From Terrihabitans soli (GTDB lineage Bacteria > Pseudomonadota > Alphaproteobacteria > Rhizobiales > Methylopilaceae): DNA of 64,000 nucleotides. The first letter of the stretch is position 1. Every line of letters starts with the position of its first letter. This document shows positions 9,020-18,768 of the stretch, one piece after another. The stretch lies in NCBI RefSeq assembly GCF_014191545.1, contig NZ_AP023361.1, forward strand, positions 586,501 to 650,500. Reading direction: 5' to 3'. The notes under the pieces were generated by a model. It was not told the DNA's origin. It ran no database searches and saw only the letters and a list, made by a program, of their open reading frames with translations. The position numbers and the translations under genes were made by a program.

Positions 9020-9718
9020 ATGGATCCAGCACAGGCAAGTGCCGCAATCGATCTGTCGCTCTGGGGGCTTTTCCTCCAGGCGCATCTGATCGTGAAGATC
9101 GTGATGATCGGGCTGGTCCTGTCGTCGGTGTGGTGCTGGGCCATCATCGTCGACAAATACCTGCTCTACGCACGCACGCGCCGGAACATGGACCGCTTCG
9201 AGAAAGTGTTCTGGTCCGGCCAGAGCCTCGAAGAGCTTTACCGTTCGCTGGCGCCGCGCCCGACGACATCCATGCCGGCGCTGTTCGTCGCCGCGATGCG
9301 CGAATGGAAGCGCAGTTTCGAGGGCGGGGGCCGAGCGGTCGCCAGCCTTCAGATGCGCATCGAAAAAGTGCTCGACGTCACCATCCAGCGCGAAGTCGAG
9401 CGGCTCGAGGGCCGGCTTCTCGTGCTCGCCACCGTCGGCTCGGCCGGCCCGTTTGTCGGCCTGTTCGGTACGGTGTGGGGCATTATGACGAGCTTCCAGT
9501 CGATCGCCGCGTCCAAGAACACATCGCTTGCAGTCGTTGCGCCCGGTATCGCCGAGGCTCTCTTCGCCACGGCGCTCGGCCTTCTGGCGGCGATCCCGGC
9601 GACGATTTTCTACAACAAGTATTCCGCGGAAGTCGCCAAGCAGGCCTCGCGCCTTGAAGGTTTCGCCGATGAATTCTCGGCGATCCTGTCGCGCCAGATC
9701 GACGAGCGGGCGGGCTGA
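9020..9718 (+). CDS. tolQ: Tol-Pal system protein TolQ
   Basis: This 232-residue inner-membrane proton-channel component belongs to the ExbB/MotA family. It has an N-terminal TM (about residues 15-40), a cytoplasmic loop, and two C-terminal TMs around GSAGPFVGLFGTVWGIM and LGLLAAIPATIFYN. With TolR it energises TolA for outer-membrane constriction at division. The 174 bases upstream, after the terminator, must hold the operon promoter. Its stop overlaps the tolR start by one base (TGATG). Confidence 0.96.
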   Translation: MDPAQASAAIDLSLWGLFLQAHLIVKIVMIGLVLSSVWCWAIIVDKYLLYARTRRNMDRFEKVFWSGQSLEELYRSLAPRPTTSMPALFVAAMREWKRSFEGGGRAVASLQMRIEKVLDVTIQREVERLEGRLLVLATVGSAGPFVGLFGTVWGIMTSFQSIAASKNTSLAVVAPGIAEALFATALGLLAAIPATIFYNKYSAEVAKQASRLEGFADEFSAILSRQIDERAG

Positions 9719-10176
9719 TGGGCGCCGGCGGCCTTCCCAAAGGCGGGGGCGGCGGGCGCCGCCGCGGCCGCCGTTCGGGCCGGCGCGCGGCGCTGATGGC
9801 CGAGATCAACGTCACGCCCATGGTCGACGTCATGCTCGTGCTGTTGATCATCTTCATGGTGGCGGCGCCGATGCTCACCGTCGGCGTGCCGGTCGACCTG
9901 CCGCAGACGGGTGCGCCTGCGCTCAATGAAGATCGCGAACCTTTGACTGTATCGGTCAACAATAACGGCGAGATCTTCCTGCAGGACACGAAGGTTAAGC
10001 TTGAGGAGATCGTGCCTCGCCTCAATGCGATCACGAAGCAAGGCTATGACGAGCGTATATTTGTGCGCGGCGACCGTAATGTGAATTACGGCCAGGTGAT
10101 GAAGGTCATGGGGACCATCGCCGGGGCGGGGTTCAAGCGCGTGGCGTTGGTCACCGAGCAGGAACAGGGGAGCTGA
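9718..10176 (+). CDS. tolR: Tol-Pal system protein TolR
   Basis: This 152-residue ExbD-family protein has a basic, Gly-rich N-terminus, then the motif INVTPMVDVMLVLLIIFMV. That is the single TM helix with the essential Asp that carries protons alongside TolQ. A periplasmic domain follows (about 60-150). It overlaps the tolQ stop by one base and is 4 bases from tolA. Confidence 0.96.
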   Translation: MGAGGLPKGGGGGRRRGRRSGRRAALMAEINVTPMVDVMLVLLIIFMVAAPMLTVGVPVDLPQTGAPALNEDREPLTVSVNNNGEIFLQDTKVKLEEIVPRLNAITKQGYDERIFVRGDRNVNYGQVMKVMGTIAGAGFKRVALVTEQEQGS

Positions 10177-10180
10177 GGGG

Positions 10181-11134
10181 GTGGAGAAGCCCGGAGGAGG
10201 CATGATCGTGTCCGGCGCCGCGCATGCGGCGCTGCTGATCTATGCCGCCATCGGCTTCACCTCGGCGAAAGCCTACAATCCGCATCAGGAAGCGCTGCCG
10301 GTCGAAGTCGTGAGCCTCTCCGAATTCGATCAGCTGACGAAGGGCTCCAACCAGTCCAAGCAGAAGGCTGAAACGCCGAAGGTCGAGGCCAAGAAGGTCG
10401 CGGCCGTCGATCCGAAGCCTTTGCCGCCGGCGCCCGAAGCCAAGGAAAATGTCGAGGCGCCGCCGCCGGCGCCCGAGCCGGAGGTTGCCGAACCGCCGCC
10501 GCCCGAGCCGAAAAAGCCCGAGCCGAAACCGGCCGAAGCGCCGCCGCCGGAACCCGCACCGACGCCTGAGAAAAAGGCCGAGGCCGAGCCCAAGCCCGCG
10601 CCGCCGACGCCTGCGCCCAAACCGCCCGATCTTCCGAAGCCTGAAAAGAAGGCCGAGAAGAAGCCGGAGAAAAAGCCCGAAAAGCCGAAGCCGAAATTCG
10701 ACCCGTCGAAGATCGCTTCGCTTGTCGACAAGCGCGATCCGGGCCGCAAGCCGCAGGAGGGCCGCGAAGTCTCGAATATGACGACGGCCGGCGTGTCGAA
10801 CGGCACGGCGCAGCAGCTCTCGCTGTCGCAGCAGAGCATGATCGGCAACATGATCCGCGAGCACCTCTATTCGTGCTGGAACTGGCCCGCGGGCGTCACG
10901 CCTTCGCCGGACCTTGTTGCAACCATTACGTTCGAGGTCACGCCCGAGGGCACCCTGATTGGTACCCCGCGGCTTGAGAACTCATCTTCAAATCCGGGCT
11001 TCACAAGTTTCGCGGAAAGTGCGATGCGCGCAGTGTACAGCTGCACGCAGCCCCAGCGCCCGCTGAAGCTGCCGGTGGAGCACTATGATTTCTGGAAGTT
11101 CGTCACCCTCGATTTCATCCTGCCGCCCGCGTAA
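10181..11134 (+). CDS. tolA: Tol-Pal system protein TolA
   Basis: This 317-residue protein spans the periplasm. An N-terminal TM (about residues 8-25) is followed by a long Pro/Lys/Glu/Ala-rich region (about 65-190), then a globular TonB/TolA C-terminal domain that contacts TolB and Pal. The start is either GTG 10181 or ATG 10202, which has GGAGG close by; the GTG keeps a fuller N-terminus. It lies within the tolQRAB operon. Confidence 0.9.
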   Translation: MEKPGGGMIVSGAAHAALLIYAAIGFTSAKAYNPHQEALPVEVVSLSEFDQLTKGSNQSKQKAETPKVEAKKVAAVDPKPLPPAPEAKENVEAPPPAPEPEVAEPPPPEPKKPEPKPAEAPPPEPAPTPEKKAEAEPKPAPPTPAPKPPDLPKPEKKAEKKPEKKPEKPKPKFDPSKIASLVDKRDPGRKPQEGREVSNMTTAGVSNGTAQQLSLSQQSMIGNMIREHLYSCWNWPAGVTPSPDLVATITFEVTPEGTLIGTPRLENSSSNPGFTSFAESAMRAVYSCTQPQRPLKLPVEHYDFWKFVTLDFILPPA

Positions 11135-11171
11135 GAGTTCGGCGCGCGTCCATACGTTTTCAGGTCCCATC

Positions 11172-12461
11172 ATGTCTCCCGTCCGTTTCCTGCGCTTTGC
11201 TGCTCTCGCCTTTGCCCTTCTGACGGCGCCTGCAATGGCTCAGGTGCGCGTCGACATCTCGCAGGGCCAGATCCAGCCGATGCCGATCGCGGTGACCGAT
11301 TTCGTCGGCGACAGCGAAGTGGCGCGCGAAATCTCGAACGTCGTCGAAGCCGATCTTCGCCGCTCCGGCCTGTTCGTGCCGATCGACAAGGCGGCCTTCA
11401 TCGAACAGATCGTCAATATCGATCAGCCGCCGCGCTTCGGCGACTGGCGCATCATCAATGCACAATCGCTCGTCACCGGCCGCGTTATGCGTACGGGTTC
11501 GGGCATCCGCGCCGAGTTCCGTCTGTGGGATGTGTTCGGCGGCCAGCAGCTGACCGGTGCGCAGTTCTCGGCCGGCTCCGACAATTGGCGGCGCGTCGCG
11601 CACAAGATCGCCGATGCGATCTACGAGCGCATCACCGGCGAAAAAGGCTATTTCGATACGCGCGTCGTGTTCGTCGAGGAGAGCGGCCCGAAAAACCAGC
11701 GCGTCAAGAAACTCGCGATCATGGATCAGGACGGCTATGGCACGCGCTATCTGTCGCGCGGCGATGATCTTGTGCTGACGCCGCGTTTCTCGCCGTCCTC
11801 GCAGATGATCGCCTATATGTCGTTTGCCGGCGGTAATCCGCGCGTCTATCTGCTCAACATCGAAACGGGCAAACGCGAACTGCTCGGCAATTTTCCGAAC
11901 ATGTCTTTTGCGCCGCGCTTTTCGCCGGACGGGCGCAGCGTCGTCTTCTCGCTGCAGGACGGCGGCAATTCCAATCTCTACGTCATGGGCATCGGCGCGA
12001 AAGCGCCGCAGCGCCTGACGCAGAGCGCCGCTATCGACACCGCGCCGAGCTTCTCGCCCGACGGAGCAAAGATCGTCTTTGAATCCGATCGCGGCGGCAA
12101 ACCGCAGCTTTACGTGATGCCCGCGGGCGGCGGCGAAGCGCAGCGCATCTCGTTCGGCGAGGGCTCCTACAACACGCCCGTCTGGTCGCCGCGCGGCGAT
12201 TACATCGCCTTCACCAAGCAATATCAGGGGCAGTTCGCCATCGGCGTCATCCGGCCCGACGGCTCGGGTGAGCGCCTTCTGACCTCGGGCTTCCACAATG
12301 AAGGGCCGACCTGGGCGCCGAACGGCCGCGTTTTGATGTTCTTCCGCGATCAGGGCGCCGGTCCGAAGCTCTTCTCGATCGACATCACCGGCTATAACGA
12401 ACTTCAGGTTCCGACCCAGACCTTCGCTTCCGATCCGGCCTGGTCGCCGCCTTTGCAGTAA
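11172..12461 (+). CDS. tolB: Tol-Pal system beta-propeller protein TolB
   Basis: The ATG at 11172 opens a clear signal peptide ending in APAMA. The mature protein has the TolB N-terminal domain, then a six-bladed WD40-like propeller with repeated motifs ([44 protein letters not shown] and others). TolB binds Pal in the periplasm. The 429-residue length is normal. Its stop overlaps the start of the glycosylase gene by one base. Confidence 0.96.
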   Translation: MSPVRFLRFAALAFALLTAPAMAQVRVDISQGQIQPMPIAVTDFVGDSEVAREISNVVEADLRRSGLFVPIDKAAFIEQIVNIDQPPRFGDWRIINAQSLVTGRVMRTGSGIRAEFRLWDVFGGQQLTGAQFSAGSDNWRRVAHKIADAIYERITGEKGYFDTRVVFVEESGPKNQRVKKLAIMDQDGYGTRYLSRGDDLVLTPRFSPSSQMIAYMSFAGGNPRVYLLNIETGKRELLGNFPNMSFAPRFSPDGRSVVFSLQDGGNSNLYVMGIGAKAPQRLTQSAAIDTAPSFSPDGAKIVFESDRGGKPQLYVMPAGGGEAQRISFGEGSYNTPVWSPRGDYIAFTKQYQGQFAIGVIRPDGSGERLLTSGFHNEGPTWAPNGRVLMFFRDQGAGPKLFSIDITGYNELQVPTQTFASDPAWSPPLQ

Positions 12462-12955
12462 TGGTCCTGCCGGACTATCTGCGAGCCGGCCTCAAACTCG
12501 TCTTCTGCGGAACCGCGGCCGGCGAAAGGTCCGCACAGCTCGGCCGTTATTACGCCAAACCCGGAAACAGGTTCTGGCGCGCACTGCATGAAGCGGGCTT
12601 TACCGGACATCTGCTTCTTCCATCCGAAGACGAGACGCTGCTTTCTCTCGGCATCGGCCTGACCGATCTTTCAAAAACCGGTCGCGGCATGGACAGCGGT
12701 CTGAAACCTGGCGATTTTGACGCGGCTCTCTTCCGTTCGAAGGTCGAAACCCTCGCGCCGAGCTTCGTCGCCTTTACCTCAAAGCGTGCGGGGCACGAAT
12801 ATTTCGGTTTGAAACGAGTAGCTTACGGTCTCCAGGAAGAAGCCATAGGTAAAACCGCAATATTCGTTCTGCCTTCGCCTTCGGGAGCGGCCCGCGGATA
12901 CTGGGATATAGGCCCCTGGAAAACACTGGCCCGCGCTGCAGGATTTGTTGTGTGA
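12461..12955 (+). CDS. mug: Mug/TDG-type mismatch-specific uracil-DNA glycosylase
   Basis: This 164-residue protein aligns with E. coli Mug throughout: FCGTAAG matches its motif 1 (FCGINPG), KPGNRFWRALHEAGFT matches its substrate pocket, and VLPSPSGAARG matches its intercalation loop (VLPNPSG). Mug removes uracil or ethenocytosine from mismatches. The catalytic Asn of E. coli Mug motif 1 (N18) is replaced by Ala here, so activity may be altered. The gene is coupled to tolB by a one-base overlap, an odd guest in the Tol operon. Confidence 0.85.
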   Translation: MVLPDYLRAGLKLVFCGTAAGERSAQLGRYYAKPGNRFWRALHEAGFTGHLLLPSEDETLLSLGIGLTDLSKTGRGMDSGLKPGDFDAALFRSKVETLAPSFVAFTSKRAGHEYFGLKRVAYGLQEEAIGKTAIFVLPSPSGAARGYWDIGPWKTLARAAGFVV

Positions 12956-13153
12956 AGGCCGCGTTTTGGCGGGAAATCAGCGAAATCGTCGCTCTTGCGC
13001 CATTATTCGCGGGCATCGCATGGTTAACGGGGGTATGCCTGCGGCAAAGCATGCTGAAGCGGGGGTTGAGGAATGATCTTAACGAAACCTTCACCGGACC
13101 GGAGCATGGTGGCGGAAACCCAAGCCTGCCAAAGGCATGAGGAGAGTTTCGTT

Positions 13154-13648
13154 ATGCGTAAAGTGAATTTCTCGCGGATCGGCGCCTTTGGCGTGGCCAT
13201 CGCGCTGGCGCTTCTGGTTTCGGCTTGCGCCTCCAAAACCAATCAGGATCTCGCCGGTAACGGCGCTGGCGGCGGCCCTCCGGGCAGCCAGCAGGATTTC
13301 GTCGTCAATGTCGGCGACCGCATCTTCTTCGAGACCGACTCGACCGATCTGACGGCGACCGCCCAGGCCACGCTCGAAAAGCAGGCCCAGTGGCTGAACA
13401 AGTACCCGAAATATCAGATCACCATGGAAGGCCATGCCGACGAGCGCGGCACGCGCGAATATAACCTCGCGCTCGGCGCCCGCCGTTCGCAGGTCGCGCG
13501 CGATTATCTCGCCTCGCGCGGCATCAATCCGGGCCGCATCCGCACCATCTCCTACGGCAAGGAACGCCCCGTCGCAGTGTGCGACGACATCTCCTGCTGG
13601 TCGCAGAACCGCCGCTCGGTGACGGTCCTCGGTGGTCCGTCCAGCTAA
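13154..13648 (+). CDS. pal: Peptidoglycan-associated lipoprotein Pal
   Basis: The ATG at 13154, preceded by GGAGAG, opens a lipoprotein signal with lipobox LVSAC (acylated Cys at residue 25). A short linker is followed by an OmpA-like peptidoglycan-binding domain containing MEGHADERGTREYN and the usual GARRSQVARDYL. Total length is 164 residues. Pal tethers the outer membrane to the wall and is released by TolB. The 198-base gap from the glycosylase gene suggests its own promoter. Confidence 0.96.
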   Translation: MRKVNFSRIGAFGVAIALALLVSACASKTNQDLAGNGAGGGPPGSQQDFVVNVGDRIFFETDSTDLTATAQATLEKQAQWLNKYPKYQITMEGHADERGTREYNLALGARRSQVARDYLASRGINPGRIRTISYGKERPVAVCDDISCWSQNRRSVTVLGGPSS

Positions 13649-13674
13649 GAGCTCCGTCTCTTAACGGTCTTTCG

Positions 13675-13711
13675 ATCCGGCGCGCCCCCAAAGGCGCGCC
13701 GGATTTCGTTT
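13675..13711 (+). terminator. Hairpin terminator after pal
   Basis: A perfect 12-bp stem, ATCCGGCGCGCC with GGCGCGCCGGAT, closes on CCCAAA and is followed by TTCGTTT. It probably limits read-through from the highly expressed pal gene into cpoB. Confidence 0.8.
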
Positions 13712-13786
13712 AAGGCTAGGTTTGATCTAGCCGTATTTCAGCCGGGTTCGCGCTCTAGCCGATAGTCAAACGGGGCACATACAAAG

Positions 13787-14842
13787 ATGACCAGATTGCG
13801 CGTTCTTCTCGCCGGGGTGGCTTTTGCCGCCATCGCCGCGCCCGCCTTTGCGCAGAGCGCCAGCGAGATGCAGCTGCGCATCAACCGGCTGGAAGAGCAG
13901 GTGCGCCAGCTCACCGGGCAGAACGAAGAATATCAGCACCAGATCCGCCAGCTGCAGCAGCAGCTGGGCGGCGCGCCGGGGCAGGCCGCGTCCGGCCCGC
14001 CGCCGCGGCCGGGAATGTCGCCGCAGCAAGGGGCGGTCGTGCGTCCGCCGGTCGGGGGACAGGTCGGCATGCCGCCATCGCAGCAGAGACCGCCGCAGCC
14101 GGGACTTCCCCCCCAGCAAAGCGGCCAGCCGCAGATCTACACGCCGCCGGGCGCAAACAGCGCCGCAAATCCCAATGTCATGGCGCCGCCGCCGTCCGAC
14201 CTCGGCTCGCTGTCTACGGGCCCGGGCGGCGCGGTTATCGGCCAGCCGCCGATGGGGCAGGGAAGCAATCCGGGTCGCGATCCGAACGCGCCGCTCGTCA
14301 TTACGCCGAATATCGGCGGGCCGCCGCCGCAGCAGGTGGGCGGTCCCGTTGTGAACGGGCCCGTCACCGGCGGGCCGGGCCTCGGCACGCCGCCGGGCGT
14401 CGATCCAAATCTCAACGTCCCGCAGCCGGCTGGAACGCAGGATCTTGCGATCGCAACGCCGACCGGCAGCGCCGAGGACGAATACGCGCTCGGCGCGGGA
14501 TTCCTGCAGCGCAAGGATTACGAGTTCGCCGAGACGCAGTTCCGCAACTTCCTGAAACAGTATCCGAACGATCAGCGAGTGCCGGATGCGCTGTACGGAC
14601 TCGGCGAGAGCTTCTATCAGCGCAACCAGCATTCGGATGCGATCGAGCCCTTCCTCGAAGTCGTAACCAAGCACGGCAACTCGCCGCGCGCTGCCGACTC
14701 GATGCTGCGTCTCGCCCAGACGCTGGGCGCTATCGATCAGCGCGAACAGGCCTGTGCCACCTTGATCGAACTCGGCAATAAGTATCCGCGCTCGAATGCC
14801 AAGACGCAGTCGAGCAAGGAAATGTCGAAGCTCGGCTGCTGA
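13787..14842 (+). CDS. cpoB: Cell division coordinator CpoB (YbgF)
   Basis: This 351-residue periplasmic protein starts with a signal peptide ending in APAFAQ. A trimerising coiled coil (about 28-65: RINRLEEQVRQLTGQNEEYQ) follows, then a long Pro/Gly/Gln-rich linker (about 70-225) and a C-terminal TPR domain with EYALGAGFLQRKDYEFAETQF and YGLGESFYQR. CpoB links peptidoglycan synthesis with Tol during constriction. The linker is longer than in E. coli YbgF. Confidence 0.93.
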   Translation: MTRLRVLLAGVAFAAIAAPAFAQSASEMQLRINRLEEQVRQLTGQNEEYQHQIRQLQQQLGGAPGQAASGPPPRPGMSPQQGAVVRPPVGGQVGMPPSQQRPPQPGLPPQQSGQPQIYTPPGANSAANPNVMAPPPSDLGSLSTGPGGAVIGQPPMGQGSNPGRDPNAPLVITPNIGGPPPQQVGGPVVNGPVTGGPGLGTPPGVDPNLNVPQPAGTQDLAIATPTGSAEDEYALGAGFLQRKDYEFAETQFRNFLKQYPNDQRVPDALYGLGESFYQRNQHSDAIEPFLEVVTKHGNSPRAADSMLRLAQTLGAIDQREQACATLIELGNKYPRSNAKTQSSKEMSKLGC

Positions 14843-14844
14843 AC

Positions 14845-16992
14845 TTAAGGCGTTGCGAGCGCGACGAGACGGTCGACGCCGCGCGTATCCGACAGGACGG
14901 CGGACAGCTCTTTCACCGAAAGCTCGGCGAGCGCGGCATCAAGTCCGCCCTCGGATTCCTCGAGCTTCGCAAGACCCAAAGCGAGATCGGTATCGGATTT
15001 GCGCTGGCGCTGCGGCGGCAGCATGGCGCGGTGCGCCGCGAGCAGCCGCGGATCGGACGCCAGCCTTCGCGCCGCATCGAGATTTGAATCGAAGGCGATC
15101 TCGCGGACGATGGTGTTGGCGCGTGCGAGAACCGGCGGCGGTGCGGTCTCTTCCGGCGTCAGCAAAAGTTTCGAGCGGCGGAAGCTTTGCCCGGCGCTGC
15201 GCGCGCCGGTCCAGGCGGCGAGCGGGATCGCCAGCACCATGCCGAGAACGACCGGCGTCATCCAGAGAAACAGCGAGACGGACACGGCGTAGGCGGCGAT
15301 GCCCGTGCCGATGCCGAACAAAGTATGCGGTATGTAGCGGCGGATGACATCGCTCAGCGGGATCGAGCCGTCATCGCGCCGCTGCGCCGCCCAGCCGCTG
15401 TCGCGGCCGATGAGAATGTCGAACACGGCGAGCGACTGAATGAGCATCATCACCGGCGCGATGAGGCCCGCGATCAAAGTCTCGGCGATCAGCGAGATGA
15501 AAGCGCGGAATGCGCCGCCTGTGCCGCGCAGATCTTCCGGCCGCGTCAGTAGTGCGATGTAGCTCAAGAACTTCGGCAGAAGCAGAATGCCCATCGTACC
15601 GGTGAACACCCAGGCGGCGCGCACCGGGTCCTGTGCTGGCCAGTTCGGGAAGAGCGAAAGTCCGTCGCCGAAATAATCCGGCGTGATGAAGCGCGCCTGC
15701 AGCGCGATCGCCATGCCGATGGCCAGGAAACCAAGCCACAGAGGTGCGGTGATGTAGGAGCCGATGCCTTGCAGCATATGAAGGCGCGACACCCAATGCA
15801 GGCCGCGCGCCGGCAGCACGGCGGCATGCTGAAGATTGCCCTGGCACCAGCGGCGGTCGCGGGCGGCGACTTCGGTGAGCGAAGGCGGGCTTTCTTCGTA
15901 AGAGCCCTGAAGCCCCGGCACCATATGCACGGCCCAGCCGGCGCGGCGCATCAAAGCCGCTTCCACAAAGTCGTGGCTGAGAATGTGTCCGCCGAACGGT
16001 TTGCGGCCCTTCAGTTCCGGCAGGCCCGCCTGTTCGGCGAAAGCCTTGGTGCGGATCGCGGCGTTGTGGCCCCAGTAATTGCCTTCCGATCCGTGCCACC
16101 AGGCGATGCCGTGCGCGATGAGCGGGCCGTAAACGCGTCCGGCAAATTGCTGCAGGCGCGCGAAGAGCGTCGTGCCGTTGACGATGACGGGCAGGGTCTG
16201 AATGAGCCCGACGTCGGGATGCTGCTCCATCGCCGCCGACATGCGGATAAGCGCATCGGCGCTCATAATGCTGTCGGCATCGAGAATGACCATGGTGTCG
16301 TAAGCGCCGCCGAAGCGCCGTACCCAGTCGGATATGTTTCCCGCTTTGCGCTCTACATTCTTGGCGCGGCGGCGGTAGAAGATGCGGTCGTGTCCGCCGG
16401 TACGGTCGCGCAAAGACAGGAACGCTTCTTCCTCGGCGATCCAGATATTCGGGTTCGTCGTGTCCGAGAGAATATAGAAATCGAAATGCGCGAGCGCGCC
16501 CGCATGCGCGAGATCCTCATAGATCGTCTGCAGGCCCGCGGTCGTGCGCGACGGATCCTCGTTATAGGCGGGCAGAAGAAGTGCGGTTTTGCGTGCCAGC
16601 GGCGGCAGCGGATCGCGCGGATGAATGCCGAGCTTCCAGCCCCGGTCGAAGAGATAGGAGAAGAACCCGCCGACGGCACTCGCGGCTGAGAAGGCGATCC
16701 AGGCAAAGAGCGCGACGAAGAGCACGAGAACGAGACCTTCGAGGAAGGTCAGTCCCGCAACGTTCATCACGAGGAACATCTCATTCGCCGCAAACGCGGT
16801 GAGAATGATCGTCGTGAGAAGCACGAAGGCGCGGCGCAGAAACACAAGACGCGGCTGGCTCGCCGGACGCCCGTGCTTTGCGGGAGCCGTGTGCAGATCC
16901 TGCACCGGCATGGCGAGCGGCGTCTCAGGCGGCAGTGCGCGGAAGTCCGGACCGATCGCCGCCGGCGGGCGTTCGGTCGCTACTGCGTCCAT
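14845..16992 (-). CDS. opgH: Glucans biosynthesis glucosyltransferase OpgH (MdoH)
   Basis: This 715-residue multi-TM GT2-family enzyme makes the beta-1,2-linked backbone of osmoregulated periplasmic glucans. N-terminal TMs (about 50-115) precede the glycosyltransferase domain with LLPAYNEDP, the DADS metal-binding motif and RDRRWCQGN (the RW acceptor motif). Several C-terminal TMs follow. It converges with cpoB (2-base gap) and overlaps opgG by 13 bases, so the two are co-translated. It interrupts the usual cpoB-tilS adjacency. Confidence 0.94.
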   Translation of the reverse strand: MDAVATERPPAAIGPDFRALPPETPLAMPVQDLHTAPAKHGRPASQPRLVFLRRAFVLLTTIILTAFAANEMFLVMNVAGLTFLEGLVLVLFVALFAWIAFSAASAVGGFFSYLFDRGWKLGIHPRDPLPPLARKTALLLPAYNEDPSRTTAGLQTIYEDLAHAGALAHFDFYILSDTTNPNIWIAEEEAFLSLRDRTGGHDRIFYRRRAKNVERKAGNISDWVRRFGGAYDTMVILDADSIMSADALIRMSAAMEQHPDVGLIQTLPVIVNGTTLFARLQQFAGRVYGPLIAHGIAWWHGSEGNYWGHNAAIRTKAFAEQAGLPELKGRKPFGGHILSHDFVEAALMRRAGWAVHMVPGLQGSYEESPPSLTEVAARDRRWCQGNLQHAAVLPARGLHWVSRLHMLQGIGSYITAPLWLGFLAIGMAIALQARFITPDYFGDGLSLFPNWPAQDPVRAAWVFTGTMGILLLPKFLSYIALLTRPEDLRGTGGAFRAFISLIAETLIAGLIAPVMMLIQSLAVFDILIGRDSGWAAQRRDDGSIPLSDVIRRYIPHTLFGIGTGIAAYAVSVSLFLWMTPVVLGMVLAIPLAAWTGARSAGQSFRRSKLLLTPEETAPPPVLARANTIVREIAFDSNLDAARRLASDPRLLAAHRAMLPPQRQRKSDTDLALGLAKLEESEGGLDAALAELSVKELSAVLSDTRGVDRLVALATP

Positions 16993-18515
16993 CGATACAC
17001 CCAGACTTCCGACAGCAGCTGATCGCCGCGCGTGATCTGGGCGCGCAATTCCGTGACCTCTTCACTGCCGGGTACGAGTTCGAACGCCACACGCCAGCCG
17101 CCGGATTCGGGATTTGTCTGCACGACGGCATTTTCGATCGAGCCGAAATTGGACGAGATGACGGCGCGCACCTGATCGTCGAAGGGGGTATCCTTCAGCT
17201 TGCCGCCGACGGCATCGAGAACAAACAGGCGCTTCTCGTCGTCGCGATGCGCCTTGCCGACACTTGTTTTTACAAAGCGCGCAAGGTCCTGCGGCTCGAA
17301 CGGTCCCTGATTGCCCCAGTGCAGGCGATAGTTGAAAAGATATTCGCCCTTCGCCTGGAACGGCACTTTCGGGCGCCAGAAGGCGGCGATGTTGTCGTGG
17401 ATTTCCTTGTCGGTCGGAATCTCGATCAGTTGCACGGCGCCTTCGCCCCAATCGCCGATCGGTTCGACCCAGAGCGAGGGGCGCTTTTCGTAGCGCGCTT
17501 CGAGATCCTCATAATCGTGGAAATCACGCTGGCGCTGCATGAGGCCGAACCCGCGCGGATTTGTGTCGTAGAAATCCGAGATTTGAAGTTTTGACGGATT
17601 GTGCAGCGGACGCCATAGCCGCTCGCCGCGGCCGTTCCAGATGGCAAGACCATCCGAGTCGTGAACGCCCGGACGGAAATCATCGATGCCTTCGCGGTCG
17701 TTGGCGTCGAAATAGAACATCGAAGTCAGCGGCGCGAGACCGGCTTTGCTGATCTCTGCGCGCGGATAGATCGCCATCTCGACATCGAAGACGGTGGTCT
17801 CGCCCGGGCGGATAGTGAAGCGGTAGGCGGCCGCGGCGCTCGGCGAATCCAGCACCGCATGCACGACGACGGAATTGGTGTTGGGCGCCGGCTTTTCGAT
17901 CCAGAAGGCGCGGAAGGCGGGAAATTCTTCGCCCTTTGCATCCGCAGTGTTGATGGCAAGGCCGCGTGCGGACAATCCGTAAACCTGCCCTTTCGCGACC
18001 GCGCGGAAATAGGATGCGCCCTGGAAGACGGCGATCTCGTCGAAATAATCCGGCCGGTTGATCGGCCCGTGAAGCCGGAAACCCGAAAAGCCGAGATTGA
18101 CGTTTTCCGGCGGCGGCTGCACGCGGCCGAAGGTGAAGAGGTCACGCGAATAGACGAGCGGCCTCGCCTGGCCATCAGCGACGATGAAAAGATCGACGCG
18201 GTTCTTGTAGAGGAAGCCGCGGTGGAAGAGTTGCACCTCGAACGGCACATCGCTGCCGCGCCACAGGCTCTTTTCCGGGATGAAGCGAAGGTCCCGGTAG
18301 AGGTCGTAGGGCAGGTCACGGAAATTGTCCGGAAGGCCGGTATCCGGCTCCTTGAACGGCTTCGACGCGAGATCGCGCGCCATCTGCCGCACCTGGGAGG
18401 CGGCAAACGGCGAGGCATCGCCCGTTTGCGCGAGCGGAATCTGGCCCATCTGATAGGCCAGAGCCGAGGCAAAGGGCAGGGCGGCAGCCCCGAGAAGGAG
18501 ATCGCGACGGCGCAC
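16980..18515 (-). CDS. opgG: Periplasmic glucan biosynthesis protein OpgG/OpgD (MdoG)
   Basis: This 511-residue protein starts at GTG 18515 with MRRRDLLLGAAALPFAS, a twin-arginine signal, which is a trait of the OpgD branch. The body carries MdoG-family segments such as LPYDLYRDLRFIPE and a late beta-sandwich domain. It shapes or branches the glucan backbone in the periplasm. It lies upstream of opgH in the same operon. The divergent 250-base gap to tilS must hold both promoters. Confidence 0.92.
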   Translation of the reverse strand: MRRRDLLLGAAALPFASALAYQMGQIPLAQTGDASPFAASQVRQMARDLASKPFKEPDTGLPDNFRDLPYDLYRDLRFIPEKSLWRGSDVPFEVQLFHRGFLYKNRVDLFIVADGQARPLVYSRDLFTFGRVQPPPENVNLGFSGFRLHGPINRPDYFDEIAVFQGASYFRAVAKGQVYGLSARGLAINTADAKGEEFPAFRAFWIEKPAPNTNSVVVHAVLDSPSAAAAYRFTIRPGETTVFDVEMAIYPRAEISKAGLAPLTSMFYFDANDREGIDDFRPGVHDSDGLAIWNGRGERLWRPLHNPSKLQISDFYDTNPRGFGLMQRQRDFHDYEDLEARYEKRPSLWVEPIGDWGEGAVQLIEIPTDKEIHDNIAAFWRPKVPFQAKGEYLFNYRLHWGNQGPFEPQDLARFVKTSVGKAHRDDEKRLFVLDAVGGKLKDTPFDDQVRAVISSNFGSIENAVVQTNPESGGWRVAFELVPGSEEVTELRAQITRGDQLLSEVWVYRWTQ

Positions 18516-18768
18516 GAGCTATATCTTTCCGAACCGTGTCCCCGCGCCGCGCGCACCCCAATGCACGCCAGACGCGTCTCCTTCCGCCGGAACAACGGAA
18601 AGATCGGAATTACAATGAAAGCGCAGCACTCTTCGTTCCACTCCGATGAAAGGTTATATCGGCAGGCTGGGATACGCGGCACGAGCGGCCGGCGGGGGTG
18701 CATTGGCACAACCGACCGCGGCAAATCCGTGGTCGCAGCGGCCCATTTCTGTGAGCAAAAGAAAAAGC

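Noticed and set aside
8574-9156. Minus-strand frames spanning the DUF2852 3' end, terminator and tolQ start
   Set aside because: They cross a strong terminator and overlap real genes; codon pattern matches an antisense reading.
11160-12296. 378-codon minus-strand frame over tolB
   Set aside because: Antisense shadow; the plus strand encodes the complete TolB propeller.
12952-13140. 62-codon frame between the glycosylase gene and pal
   Set aside because: GTG start overlapping the glycosylase stop, no recognisable product, and poor coding bias; treated as pal upstream region.
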